Shown here in pieces: positions 43,970-52,827 of a stretch of DNA of 58,308 nucleotides. The stretch's first letter is position 1. Each line of letters opens with the position of its first letter. The notes beneath the pieces were generated by a model, which saw only the letters and a list, made by a program, of their open reading frames with translations, did not search any database and had not been told where the DNA came from. A program made the translations under genes and the position numbers. Source of the stretch: Chitinophaga pinensis (GTDB lineage Bacteria; Bacteroidota; Bacteroidia; Chitinophagales; Chitinophagaceae); contig CAMDVD010000016.1 in the NCBI GenBank assembly GCA_945878115.1, positions 1 to 58,308 on the forward strand. The letters are read 5' to 3'.

Positions 43970-44272
43970 CTTTTATTTATCTTTTAAGGTAAGGTCACAA
44001 AGTTGGAAAGCTTTGCAAGCGCAATCGTTACACTATAAAATATAAAAGTTGAATCATTCACATATTTTCAATTGTGTTGAGTTATTTTCAAGCAAATAAT
44101 AGAGCGAACAAGTAAATAATTCAGAAGATCTAAGGCCGTCAAATAGTAACCTATTTAAGTTGGTTTATTTATGATGCAGGTAAAATTTCAATTCGCCTAT
44201 TGTGTATCAAACATAGAATGTAAATGCAAAATAGAAGGAATCTTCAAATGAGTTTATAAGAAATAGATTCAA
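43970..44272. other. Intergenic region, nothing recognised
   Basis: This 303-bp A/T-rich stretch lies between the porin-like gene start and the stop of a T9SS remnant. Near 44015 the minus strand reads CAACTTTG, one base off the TAnnTTTG box, which may serve the porin gene. I see no gene, hairpin or repeat. Confidence 0.5.
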
Positions 44273-44899
44273 TTAGTTTTTCTCTATTTTTTGTGTGGAA
44301 ATTAATGCATGACGTTGCATTATTTGCAAGACGTAAACGCCTTTTTTTAAATCTTTCAAATCTATGTCCATGACGTTGAAACCTTTTGTACAAAGGGTTT
44401 GTAGCTCTTTCACCAATTTTCCGGATAAATCTGTAAGTATTAGATTAGTAGCTCCTTCGTATTCTAGGGCGCATTCTACATGAAGGATACGATTTGTGGG
44501 AATCGGATAAGCATGTATAGTACTTTTATCATTTTCTCTAAAGACATCAATCACTTGACTTTCTATATTCATACGACCATCAAGATCCACTTGTTTTAAG
44601 CGATAGTAATTGTGACCCGTATAGGGTTTAGAATCAATACATTCATAATTGATATTGGAAGCAGAATTGTCATTTTCCCTTTTCGTATTTACTTTTCCTA
44701 CACTAGTGTATTCTATTCCATTATTGCTATGTTCAACTTCAAAGTAATCACTATTTTGCTCGAAGGTAGTAGTCCAGTTTATGATGTTTTCAGTGATATT
44801 ATTCTTTCCCGTAAAGGAAAGCATATTTACAGGTAATGCCGCATTTGGAGTATGCTTACCATTACATGTAAACGTAAGGAATGCTGTTTGTTTATCCAA
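44273..44899 (-). pseudogene. 5'-truncated remnant of a T9SS-secreted protein
   Basis: The 208-aa reading frame contains only the C-terminal end of a typical T9SS cargo: 'ALPVNMLSFTGKN', then 'YFEVEHSNNGIEYTSVGKV', 'HNYYRLKQVDLDGR' and a type A sorting domain ('IHAYPIPTNRILHVECAL', 'LTDLSGKLVKELQ', 'LKKGVYVLQIM'). It has no signal peptide, and its only start is a TTG. The upstream break at about 44900-44935 consists of dispersed filler (TAGTAGTTAG, TTGGGATTTAC on the minus strand). It looks like a gene whose 5' part was lost at a repeat junction. Confidence 0.75.
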
Positions 44900-44963
44900 A
44901 TACTAAGTAAATCCCAACTTCTAACTACTAAAAAAAAAACAGCCATTTTTAAATTCTGTATAA

Positions 44964-44995
44964 TACATTTGCAAAAGTTAGACTAATCTAACTTT
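44964..44995 (+). promoter_or_regulatory. Promoter -7 box with DtxR/MntR-like operator
   Basis: TACATTTG (44964-44971) is an exact -7 box. Immediately after it, AAAGTTAGA (44974-44982) and TCTAACTTT (44987-44995) form a perfect 9-bp inverted repeat around CTAA. The core TTAGACTAATCTAA resembles DtxR/MntR-family operators (TTAGGNNANCCTAA-like). It covers the predicted transcription start of the metal-transporter gene, so metal-loaded repressor would block transcription. The match to a specific regulator is inference. Confidence 0.7.
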
Positions 44996-45003
44996 ATAAA
45001 TAT

Positions 45004-46887
45004 ATGGCTAATTTACATCATCAAACAAAAAGTTTAGAAGAAGTACATGAGAGTGTAGATCCAATTGGCAAGAAAAATATTTGGAAAAAAATATTCGCTT
45101 TCTTTGGCCCTGCATATCTTGTTTCGGTAGGATATATGGATCCAGGCAATTGGGCAACAGACATTGAAGGTGGCAGTAGGTATGGTTATGCATTGATTTG
45201 GGTATTGGTGATGAGTAATATCATGGCTATTGTTTTACAATCATTAAGTGCACGCTTAGGTATTGTATATCGAAAAGATTTAGCACAAGTGAATCGAGAG
45301 ACTTATCCGCCAGTCATTAATTTTTGTCTATACATTTTAGCTGAAATTGCCATTGCAGCTTGCGACCTAGCCGAAGTAATTGGGATGGCAATCGGTTTAC
45401 ATTTATTGTTTGGCTTACCACTTATTTGGGGTGTCACCATCACCATCTTCGACACCTTTTTATTATTGTATTTACAAAAATTAGGTATCCGAAAAATGGA
45501 GGCATTCATCATCAGCTTGATTGCCATTATTTTCGTTTCCTTCGCCATCGAACTGGCGTTTGTTAAGCCATCTATCACCGAAATTTTAAGTGGTATCAAG
45601 CCTACTTTACCCGACGACTATGCCTTATATATTACTATTGGCATAATAGGTGCAACTGTAATGCCGCATAATTTATACTTGCATTCGGCACTTGTTCAAA
45701 CGCGAAAAATTGGAGACGACGACGCCTCAAAAAGAGTAGCCATCAAATGGAATTTTATAGACAGTACGATTGCATTAAACCTAGCACTATTTGTGAATGC
45801 TGCCATTTTAATTTTAGCAGGGGCAGTGTTCTTCAAACATGGTATGCTTGGTGTAAATAGTATTGAAAATGCGCATCAATTATTAACACCATTGGTGGGC
45901 AATGCATGGGCACCCATCTTATTTGCCGTAGCATTAATTGCTGCTGGACAAAGCAGTACAGTGACTGGCACATTGGCTGGACAAATCATCATGGAAGGTT
46001 ACTTGCAATTACGCATCAATCCTTGGTTACGACGAATTATGACACGCTCATTGGCTGTAATTCCGGCCTTTATAACCATACTTATAGCAGGTGAAGATAA
46101 AATGACAGACTTGCTTATTTTTAGTCAGGTCATATTGAGTATCCAATTGGCTTTTGCCATCATTCCATTAATCTTTTCGGTGACGAATAAACGAATGATG
46201 AAAAACTTTACCATTAAGCCGTGGCTACTGATTATTTCATTGCTTATAACGACTGTCATTCTCTATTTGAATATAAAAATGGTGAGTACAAAAGCCTATG
46301 AATTATTTTACGCCACTGAATATTTTTGGGTTAAATTATTGATTGTAGTCGGGCTACTGTCATTTACCGTCTTGCTTCTATACACCATTTTGTATCCATT
46401 ATTCGGTAAAAAAATAGAATTGAAATCAGAGCATATTCATCAAGCACCGCTTCCTTTGTTCATCGATACAATAGGCGAGTATGCTTGTATAGCCTTGGCT
46501 TTAGATTTCAGTGAAATGGATCGTATCATTATTGCAAATGCATTTCGTCAAGCATCTCCGAATTCTAGATTTGTAATTATTCATGTAGTAGAAAGTGCTG
46601 GTGCAAAAATTTGGGGTAAGCAAACGGCCGATATAGAAACCATTCAAGACACAGAACGCTTAGAGAATTATGTGCAACAATTTAAGGATATAGGCAAAAT
46701 GGCAACTGCTCATTTAGGTTATCGCAATAGGACTTCTGAAATTGCACGTATATGTAAAGAAACAAATGCCGAACTCTTGATTCTAGGAGCACATGGGCAT
46801 CGTGGAGTATTAGATCTAGTTTATGGTCAAACCATTGAAAGAGTAAGACATATAGTGCATATTCCAATTTTGGTCGTGAATAAATAA
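45004..46887 (+). CDS. Nramp-family manganese/divalent metal transporter fused to a universal stress domain
   Basis: This 627-aa protein has an Nramp core of about 11 helices with the metal-binding motifs DPGNWATD (46-53, first helix) and MPHNLYLHS (220-228, sixth helix), as in MntH. From about residue 490 a cytoplasmic universal stress (Usp) domain follows ('CIALALDFSEMDRI', 'ELLILGAHGHRGVLDLVYG'), with a partly kept ATP-binding G-2x-G motif. The Usp part may sense nucleotide or stress state and tune transport. The promoter carries a DtxR/MntR-like operator, fitting repression by metal. Metal specificity (Mn or Fe) is inferred. Confidence 0.95.
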   Translation: MANLHHQTKSLEEVHESVDPIGKKNIWKKIFAFFGPAYLVSVGYMDPGNWATDIEGGSRYGYALIWVLVMSNIMAIVLQSLSARLGIVYRKDLAQVNRETYPPVINFCLYILAEIAIAACDLAEVIGMAIGLHLLFGLPLIWGVTITIFDTFLLLYLQKLGIRKMEAFIISLIAIIFVSFAIELAFVKPSITEILSGIKPTLPDDYALYITIGIIGATVMPHNLYLHSALVQTRKIGDDDASKRVAIKWNFIDSTIALNLALFVNAAILILAGAVFFKHGMLGVNSIENAHQLLTPLVGNAWAPILFAVALIAAGQSSTVTGTLAGQIIMEGYLQLRINPWLRRIMTRSLAVIPAFITILIAGEDKMTDLLIFSQVILSIQLAFAIIPLIFSVTNKRMMKNFTIKPWLLIISLLITTVILYLNIKMVSTKAYELFYATEYFWVKLLIVVGLLSFTVLLLYTILYPLFGKKIELKSEHIHQAPLPLFIDTIGEYACIALALDFSEMDRIIIANAFRQASPNSRFVIIHVVESAGAKIWGKQTADIETIQDTERLENYVQQFKDIGKMATAHLGYRNRTSEIARICKETNAELLILGAHGHRGVLDLVYGQTIERVRHIVHIPILVVNK

Positions 46888-46938
46888 TGGGCATAGAATA
46901 CTAGAATAAATTAAGAAAAATGATTTTCGATTACAGAT

Positions 46939-47028
46939 GTATTGCGGCAACGATTGTAACGGAAATCCTTTTTGCGGCGAAGCAAGCAAAAAGATTGGAG
47001 TGGAAAGCGTGTTTGCCGCCCAAATAAT
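46939..47028 (+). repeat. Structured 'GCGGCAACGATTG' repeat, copy C
   Basis: This copy starts GTATTGCGGCAACGATTG and ends TTTGCCGCCCAAATAAT. The outer stem is GCGGCAA (46944-46950) with TTGCCGC (47013-47019). The inner stem is CTTTTTGC (46968-46975) with GCAAAAAG (46986-46993). It follows the transporter gene by about 50 nt. It matches copy D (24127-24211, opposite strand) along its length and copies A and B at both ends. Confidence 0.8.
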
Positions 47029-47076
47029 TTCTATACTAAATGCAGTAAAATCCTATGAATTCCAAAATGAGATAAC

Positions 47077-47847
47077 ATGAAAAAACAATATTATTTAACG
47101 TTTATACTATGTATGGTAATGACTAGTTTGCAAGCACAAACTAATCTACCACCCATACAATTGGATAGACCAGACTTGACGGAATCCCCTTTTATTACCC
47201 CCACAAATTATATACAAGTAGAAGCAGGCTTGTTGTATGAAATAGAAGAAAATGGTATAGGCGTATTTACTTCACCAACGGTACTTACGAAATATGGTGT
47301 GCATGATAAATTTGAAATTCGTTTGATAACAGAATATGTAACAACGGATCATGCTGCAAGTAGACCTTTGCAAGGTATCACGCCAATTTGGGTAGGATTC
47401 AAAACGCATCTTCTTACGGAAAAAGGTATCATTCCACAAACATCTTTCATTGGTCATATTGCCATTCCTTCTTTGGCTTCGAGTGATTATCAAGCTAACT
47501 ATTTAGCACCACAATTTCGCTTTACCATGCAACATACGCTGAGTAAATCTGTTACTTTAGGTTATAATCTAGGTGTAGAATGGGATGGTTTTTCTGCAAG
47601 AGAAAAATATATTTATACCATCACTTCTGGTATTTCTTTGCATAAGAAATGGGGATGCTTTATAGAATTATTTGGAGAAGGCGAAAAAGGAATTGGCTTC
47701 AAACACAATGTAGATGCAGGGTTTACCTATTTAGTCAATAATAATTCGATGTTGGATATTTCATCAGGATTAAATTGGCAAGAACAAACGTATTTTGTTT
47801 CTTTTGGTTATTCTTTTAGATTGAATATGGGCAAAAAGAAAAAATAG
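47077..47847 (+). CDS. Outer-membrane transporter-like protein (phenol_MetA_deg type)
   Basis: This 256-aa protein has a signal peptide (ending 'MTSLQAQ') and starts its mature part with 'LDRPDLTESPFITPTNYIQVEAGLLYE', a segment typical of the transporter/phenol-degradation MetA (PF13557-like) barrel family. Strands such as 'PIWVGFKTHLL', 'SVTLGYNLGVEWDG' and a final 'TYFVSFGYSFRLNMG' follow. It is probably an outer-membrane barrel. It follows the metal transporter by 189 nt containing repeat copy C; a functional link is not shown. Confidence 0.75.
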   Translation: MKKQYYLTFILCMVMTSLQAQTNLPPIQLDRPDLTESPFITPTNYIQVEAGLLYEIEENGIGVFTSPTVLTKYGVHDKFEIRLITEYVTTDHAASRPLQGITPIWVGFKTHLLTEKGIIPQTSFIGHIAIPSLASSDYQANYLAPQFRFTMQHTLSKSVTLGYNLGVEWDGFSAREKYIYTITSGISLHKKWGCFIELFGEGEKGIGFKHNVDAGFTYLVNNNSMLDISSGLNWQEQTYFVSFGYSFRLNMGKKKK

Positions 47848-47856
47848 CTTTTTTTG

Positions 47857-47881
47857 GTTCTTGGTGAAAAACACCAACAAC
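47857..47881 (+). repeat. Hairpin element 3' of the barrel gene, copy 2
   Basis: GTTCTTGGTG (47857-47866) pairs with CACCAACAAC (47872-47881) with one mismatch and a 5-nt A loop, followed by AGCGCGAAAG. The element at 24375-24398, read on the minus strand, has the same sequence and flanks. It begins 9 nt after the stop codon of the gene at 47077. Confidence 0.7.
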
Positions 47882-47938
47882 AGCGCGAAAGAAAAAATAA
47901 TGTATCAAAAAACTATTTAGCATCTATTCATCTTTGCC

Positions 47939-47946
47939 TAAATTTG
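47939..47946 (+). promoter_or_regulatory. Promoter -7 box of the HMG-CoA lyase gene
   Basis: TAAATTTG is an exact TAnnTTTG match and ends 4 nt before the ATG at 47951. The spacing is the same as at recN. Transcription would begin at about the start codon, giving a leaderless mRNA. Confidence 0.5.
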
Positions 47947-47950
47947 CCAA

Positions 47951-48802
47951 ATGCAAAAAATAAAATTAATTGAATGTCCGAGAGATGCCATGCAAGGCTG
48001 GAAAACATTTATTCCAACAGAAACAAAAATAAAGTATATCAATAAATTATTGGAAGTAGGTTTTGACACCTTGGATTTCGGATCTTTTGTTTCACCAAAA
48101 GCGATACCACAACTCGCAGATACAAAATATGTTTTACAGAAAATAAAAATGACAAATACAAAATTATTAGCCATCGTTGCAAATAATAGGGGAGCAGAAG
48201 AGGCTGTATCATTTGATGAAATAAGCTATATTGGATTTCCATTTTCTATCTCAGAAACCTTTCAACAATTGAACACAAATTCTTCGATTGCAGAATCCTT
48301 ACAATCGGTAGAAGCGATTCAACAATTATGTGTTCAACATAAAAAAGAATTGGTGATTTACATTTCCATGGGCTTCGGAAATCCTTATGGAGATGCCTAT
48401 ACCAGTGATATCGCGATAGAATGGGTGGAAAAATTACAACAACTTGGTATCCATATATTTTCTATGTCAGATACGGTTGGGGTTTCTAATGCCGACAATA
48501 TTCAAACTATTTTTTCCGACTTGGTTAAGCGCTTTCCAACAATTGAATTCGGTGCACATTTTCATTCAACCAAAGAAACTGCTGTCGATAAAATAGAAGC
48601 AGCATTCCAAAATAATTGCTTTCGGTTTGATAGTGCCATGAATGGAATAGGCGGTTGCCCAATGGCGCAAAATGAATTAGTAGGTAATATTGCAACAGAA
48701 CAATTGCTTGCCTATTTTGAATCCATTGGAATAGATTTTCATTTGAATCAAACGGCATTAGAAGAAGCTATGCAGATGGCGGGAGAAGTATTTAGTGTTT
48801 AG
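47951..48802 (+). CDS. Hydroxymethylglutaryl-CoA lyase
   Basis: This 283-aa TIM-barrel enzyme splits HMG-CoA into acetoacetate and acetyl-CoA at the end of leucine breakdown. The active-site Arg-Asp lies in 'ECPRDAMQGW' near the start, followed by 'FDTLDFGSFVSPKAIPQLAD', the metal-binding 'GAHFHST' and the Cys-containing 'NGIGGCPMAQNELVGN' loop. Length matches bacterial homologues. It appears monocistronic, and no other leucine-degradation gene is adjacent. Confidence 0.92.
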   Translation: MQKIKLIECPRDAMQGWKTFIPTETKIKYINKLLEVGFDTLDFGSFVSPKAIPQLADTKYVLQKIKMTNTKLLAIVANNRGAEEAVSFDEISYIGFPFSISETFQQLNTNSSIAESLQSVEAIQQLCVQHKKELVIYISMGFGNPYGDAYTSDIAIEWVEKLQQLGIHIFSMSDTVGVSNADNIQTIFSDLVKRFPTIEFGAHFHSTKETAVDKIEAAFQNNCFRFDSAMNGIGGCPMAQNELVGNIATEQLLAYFESIGIDFHLNQTALEEAMQMAGEVFSV

Positions 48803-48963
48803 TAGTGAGTAGTTAGTATCTAGTAGTTAGTAGTTAGTAGTTAGAGGTTTGTATTCGGCTTTGGAATTTGGGATTTAATTTTTGGAATTTGATTTCAGGC
48901 TTTGGAATTTGGGATTTAAAAATTTGGAATTTGCCTTCAGGCTTTGGGATTTGATTTTGGAAT
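48803..48963. repeat. Dense block of dispersed repeat filler
   Basis: The gap between convergent genes is built from TAGTAGTTAGTAGTTAG units (48806-48845) followed by at least five TTTGGAATTTGGGATTT-like units (48860-48960). It ends at the stop codon of the adenine deaminase gene. It appears non-coding and is the densest example of this family in the window. Confidence 0.85.
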
Positions 48964-50595
48964 TTACCCCCAATCTACAAACGAAAATTTTTCGCCATCA
49001 AATAATCCTTTATCACTTAATTTCAATTGCGGTATAACGAGCAATGCCATGAAAGATAAAGTCATAAATGGTGCTCGTAAAGTGCTTCCTAGTTCTTTTG
49101 CTTTTTGGTCTAATAAGGAATACATAGCTGCCACTTTCTCCGCTGGTTCATTACTCATCAAACCGCCAACTGGTAAGGGCATGATGGTTTTGTCTGTACC
49201 ATTTACCACTACAATTCCACCTTGGCAATGAATCAAGGCATTGACTGCTTCCAACATATCCTCATCATTCGAACCAACACAAATTATGTTGTGACTATCA
49301 TGCGCAACCGTACTGGCAATGGCGCCTCGTTTGAGATTAAAATTTTTAATAAATGCCTTTGCTATCGGCGTATTTTGGTAACGATTGACCACCACTATTT
49401 TTAAAATATCTTGTTCTACATCGCAAACCAATTTCCCTTCTTGCACAATCCCATCAGTAAAAAATGTTCGTGTAATTAATTGTCCATCGATAGCTTCAAT
49501 CACAGGAATTTTTGTAGTATTGTTTGTAAAAGGAATTTCAAAATCTTCTAACGTTTTGGCTTCACAATTAAATTGATTAATTAATTCTTCTTGTATAGAT
49601 TCAATTTGTACTACACCATTTTTATACACGACTTCACCATGAATGACAGTCTCCAGAATATTAAATGAGTCTATATGATCAATCACAATAAAATCTGCTT
49701 TGTCCTTTTCTCGCAATAATCCAATATCTAATTTATAATGAATTACTGGATTCATACAAGCGACTTGCAAAACATCATAAAGATCCAAATGCTTGTCCAG
49801 AGCCATTTTTACATGACGATTGATATGATGCAGCATTAATTCATCAGGATGTTTATCGTCGCAGCAGAACATCATTTTATTTTTATGCTCTGGCAATAAA
49901 TCGATTAAAGCATCAAAGTTTTTTGCAGCACTTCCTTCTCGAATGAGGATATGCATGCCATATTTTAATTTGTCTAAAGCCTCTTCTTCACTTACACATT
50001 CATGGTCTGTTGTAATACCAGCCTCTATATATTGTTTTGCTTTTTCACCTCGCAATCCAGGCGCATGTCCATCTATCGGTTTGTTATATTTTTTTGCAAG
50101 CGCTATTTTTTTCATCACCTCTTCATCCTGAAATAAAACACCTGGATAATTCATCATTTCTGTTAAATAATAAATATCCTGTCGACGTAATAAAGTGTCA
50201 ATATCATTCGAATCAATAATAGCACCTGATGTTTCAAAAGATGTAGCAGGTACACAAGAAGGTGCGCCAAAATAAAATTGGAAGGGCACTTTAGCTGCAT
50301 TCTGTATCATATAATTTATCCCTGCAATGCCGCATACATTGGCTATTTCATGCGGGTCGCTCACTGTTGCAACGGTGCCATGTTGCACTGCCAATCGTGC
50401 AAACTCACTCGGTATCAACATCGAACTTTCTATGTGCACATGGGCATCAATGAAGCCTGGTAAAATAAAATGTGTACAAGTTTGCTCTGTTTTTTGAATA
50501 GATAAAATACGATCTCCTTGAATTTTTATTTCTGCAGGATAAGTAGTTCGATTATGAATATCAATAAGATGGTGATAGCGAGTTTGTATTTCCAT
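48964..50595 (-). CDS. ade: Adenine deaminase
   Basis: This 543-aa amidohydrolase converts adenine to hypoxanthine in purine salvage. The metal site begins '[14 protein letters not shown]', then '[16 protein letters not shown]'; further conserved pieces are 'DGHAPGL', '[12 protein letters not shown]', '[11 protein letters not shown]' and '[15 protein letters not shown]' near the C-terminus. Length is typical. It is a single minus-strand gene whose stop touches the repeat block at 48803-48963. Confidence 0.95.
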   Translation of the reverse strand: MEIQTRYHHLIDIHNRTTYPAEIKIQGDRILSIQKTEQTCTHFILPGFIDAHVHIESSMLIPSEFARLAVQHGTVATVSDPHEIANVCGIAGINYMIQNAAKVPFQFYFGAPSCVPATSFETSGAIIDSNDIDTLLRRQDIYYLTEMMNYPGVLFQDEEVMKKIALAKKYNKPIDGHAPGLRGEKAKQYIEAGITTDHECVSEEEALDKLKYGMHILIREGSAAKNFDALIDLLPEHKNKMMFCCDDKHPDELMLHHINRHVKMALDKHLDLYDVLQVACMNPVIHYKLDIGLLREKDKADFIVIDHIDSFNILETVIHGEVVYKNGVVQIESIQEELINQFNCEAKTLEDFEIPFTNNTTKIPVIEAIDGQLITRTFFTDGIVQEGKLVCDVEQDILKIVVVNRYQNTPIAKAFIKNFNLKRGAIASTVAHDSHNIICVGSNDEDMLEAVNALIHCQGGIVVVNGTDKTIMPLPVGGLMSNEPAEKVAAMYSLLDQKAKELGSTLRAPFMTLSFMALLVIPQLKLSDKGLFDGEKFSFVDWG

Positions 50596-50840
50596 TCTTT
50601 AAAAATAATACAGTAAGTCTACAAAATATAATTGTAATGAGAAATCGTTTTTTTTGTTTGACAATAAGAATCATTTTTTATTCCTTTCTCCGCAGAAGTC
50701 TCCGCCTCGGGACTCTGCGGTTTTGTTGGACAATCGAGAGTATCTCACAACCATTTTATGCATATGCAGGATTAGAGAAGATAACACATCTGCGAAGAAA
50801 AAAAATTAAATTGCTGTGCACGAATTATTTTTAATAAGCG
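50596..50840. other. Intergenic region with a G/C-rich hairpin
   Basis: No gene is recognised between the divergent adenine deaminase start and repeat copy A. A compact hairpin lies at 50690-50720 (CCGCAG...CTGCGG with AGTC/GACT continuing the stem), followed by TTTTGTT. It looks like a terminator, yet no plus-strand gene precedes it, so it may be a relic or a small RNA end. Confidence 0.5.
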
Positions 50841-51053
50841 GTGTATTGCGGCAACGATTGTATGAAAAGCTGGTACCGCGCTGGCATGGACGGAGCCCGA
50901 TGTTTTCAGTTGGGACGTGAGTGTGGTCCAAATAATGCCATTAGAATATATTTTGAGGCACATAAAAATGAGGAAGAACCATATAAAAATACAGAACGCC
51001 TAGTTAAGAATAAAAGCCAATATTAAAATATAAAATCAATTTTTTTTTGTTAA
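50841..51053 (+). repeat. Structured repeat, long copy A
   Basis: This ~213-bp copy starts GTGTATTGCGGCAACGATTG and ends TTTTTTTTGTTAA. It is a direct repeat of copy B (57920-58133). About 80 nt near the 3' half (from TGCCATTAGAATATATTTTG) are almost identical, while the 5' part has diverged. The first ~95 nt correspond to copies C and D. It contains a 61-codon frame, but the coding reading is not kept in copy B. Its 3' end supplies the TTTG element of the next promoter. Confidence 0.85.
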
Positions 51054-51077
51054 TTGTATATTAATAATTTACATTTG
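51046..51077 (+). promoter_or_regulatory. Promoter of the T9SS gene at 51098
   Basis: TTTG (51046-51049) and TACATTTG (51070-51077) are 20 nt apart, an exact fit to the Bacteroidota promoter consensus. The TTTG lies in the last bases of repeat copy A. The ATG is 20 nt downstream of the -7 box. Confidence 0.75.
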
Positions 51078-51097
51078 GGAAGCAATATTATTAAAAT

Positions 51098-52792
51098 ATG
51101 AAAACAAAATTATTAGTACTAATTATCTTATGCTTATCGGGTAATATACATGCTCAGTTACAACTTACTTTGTATGATGAGTTCTGTTTTAAGATAACTC
51201 CCAAATTATTTGGAGAAGGAGCAGGCAATAATTTTATTCCATCAGGGAATGGAGGATTTATTGTTGTTGGTAGCACTAAACAAAGTAGTATCGGTACAAA
51301 GCAACATCATGGTATGCCGATGATTAGTACCAATGGAGATACGTCTTGGAATGATGATGCATATATTGGGAAAATGAATTCAGATTTTATTGCAACAAAT
51401 GCAAATATATATGGTGGCACTTTTGCCTATGATTATAATGATATTTTTAATGATATCTACCCACAAAGTGATGGTGGATTTGTAATGTTTGGTAGTAGTG
51501 GCTCTATAGATGGTGATATACAAAGCCCGACTGCCTGCGGCATGCTGCTCATGAAAGTGGATAGTAACTTAAATCCAGTGTGGAGCAAACCTTACGGTTG
51601 TGCAACACAATGTATTAATCCTGTTAGTTCATATAGAACCAATGATGGAGGCTATATTATGATAGGTGTGAACAATGGATTGTGTGGCGATATACCTACA
51701 TTTTATGGTCTTACACCATTTGAAGGGGACTGGATTATAGTAAAAACGGATAGCATGGGCAATAAAGAATGGGCAAAGGTAAAAGGGAGTTCAAATGATG
51801 AACATAGTGCTGTAAAAATATTGCAAGATAATGCAGGGTATTATTATATTATAGGACAATTGCAGGATGGGGATCATGATTGTATACCGGATAACGCCAA
51901 CTGGCATACTGGAATACTTACAGGAAATGATATTTACATAATGAAATTAGACAGTTTGGGAGATAAAATATGGACAAAAAGCTATGGAGGTAGTGATGTA
52001 GATTGGGTAGGAGCTTCATATTATGATTCCTTACTAAATAGAATTATTATTGGTGGTGGGACTCGCAGTACTGATTTTTTATTTAATGGTATGCAAACTT
52101 TTGGATCTTTCGATGCAATAATTTTAACAATAGATACAACTGGATTTATTTTGAATAAAAAAATAATTGGTGGTAGCCAAGTAGAGGGTATAAATTTTAT
52201 ACAATTGCGACCTGAAGATCATACTTATGTTTTAGGTATTAACACCAGAAGCAATGATGGGGATATGACAGGTTATTGTTATCATGGTATTGCGTATCCA
52301 GACGATTTGTTTATTTGCAGTGTTGATACACAAAATAATTTTGTGATGAAATATGGCTTAGGTACAGATGGGGCTAATAATATTGTAAATATGAAATATT
52401 ATAATGGCTTTTTGTATGTAAGCGCAGGGCTTAGCAAGTATACACCTTGTGTGTGTGATACCAATACAACAAGAGAAAAGTATGTGATGAGAAAATATGC
52501 GTTTGCTCCTTTAGGCATCATAGAGCCAATAAAAAAATATGAGGATATTAAAATATATCCTAACCCAAGTAATGGATTAATAAATATTGAAATCCCTGTC
52601 GAATACATAGAAGGAGGAAATATCGAAATAAGTATACATGACATGCAAGGAAATGTGATAAAAGAAGTAGAAAAAAAAGCAAGTATAAAAATGTCATTAG
52701 AGATAAAAAATGGGAAGAATGGAGAATATATAATCAGTATAGAAAATAAGAAAATACAAAAATTCTCTAGAAAAATAATTATTCACTACTAA
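51098..52792 (+). CDS. T9SS-secreted repeat protein
   Basis: This 564-aa protein has a signal peptide (MKTKLLVLIILCLSGNIHAQ). Spaced 'DGGFIVVGS'-like units follow ('NGGFIVVGST', 'SDGGFVMFGSSGS', 'NDGGYIMIGVNN', 'IIIGGGTRS'), suggesting a beta-propeller or solenoid built from them. It ends with a T9SS type A sorting domain ('IKIYPNPSNGLINIEIP', 'IHDMQGNVIKEV'). It would be a surface or released protein of unknown function. It lies 35 nt upstream of a larger T9SS gene and shares its promoter. Confidence 0.85.
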   Translation: MKTKLLVLIILCLSGNIHAQLQLTLYDEFCFKITPKLFGEGAGNNFIPSGNGGFIVVGSTKQSSIGTKQHHGMPMISTNGDTSWNDDAYIGKMNSDFIATNANIYGGTFAYDYNDIFNDIYPQSDGGFVMFGSSGSIDGDIQSPTACGMLLMKVDSNLNPVWSKPYGCATQCINPVSSYRTNDGGYIMIGVNNGLCGDIPTFYGLTPFEGDWIIVKTDSMGNKEWAKVKGSSNDEHSAVKILQDNAGYYYIIGQLQDGDHDCIPDNANWHTGILTGNDIYIMKLDSLGDKIWTKSYGGSDVDWVGASYYDSLLNRIIIGGGTRSTDFLFNGMQTFGSFDAIILTIDTTGFILNKKIIGGSQVEGINFIQLRPEDHTYVLGINTRSNDGDMTGYCYHGIAYPDDLFICSVDTQNNFVMKYGLGTDGANNIVNMKYYNGFLYVSAGLSKYTPCVCDTNTTREKYVMRKYAFAPLGIIEPIKKYEDIKIYPNPSNGLINIEIPVEYIEGGNIEISIHDMQGNVIKEVEKKASIKMSLEIKNGKNGEYIISIENKKIQKFSRKIIIHY

Positions 52793-52827
52793 ATAAATAC
52801 ACATGAAAAAGATTATTATTTCGCAAT

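Noticed and set aside
50841-51026. 61-codon frame within repeat copy A
   Set aside because: The matching repeat copy B breaks the frame early, so the sequence is conserved as a repeat and not clearly as a protein.
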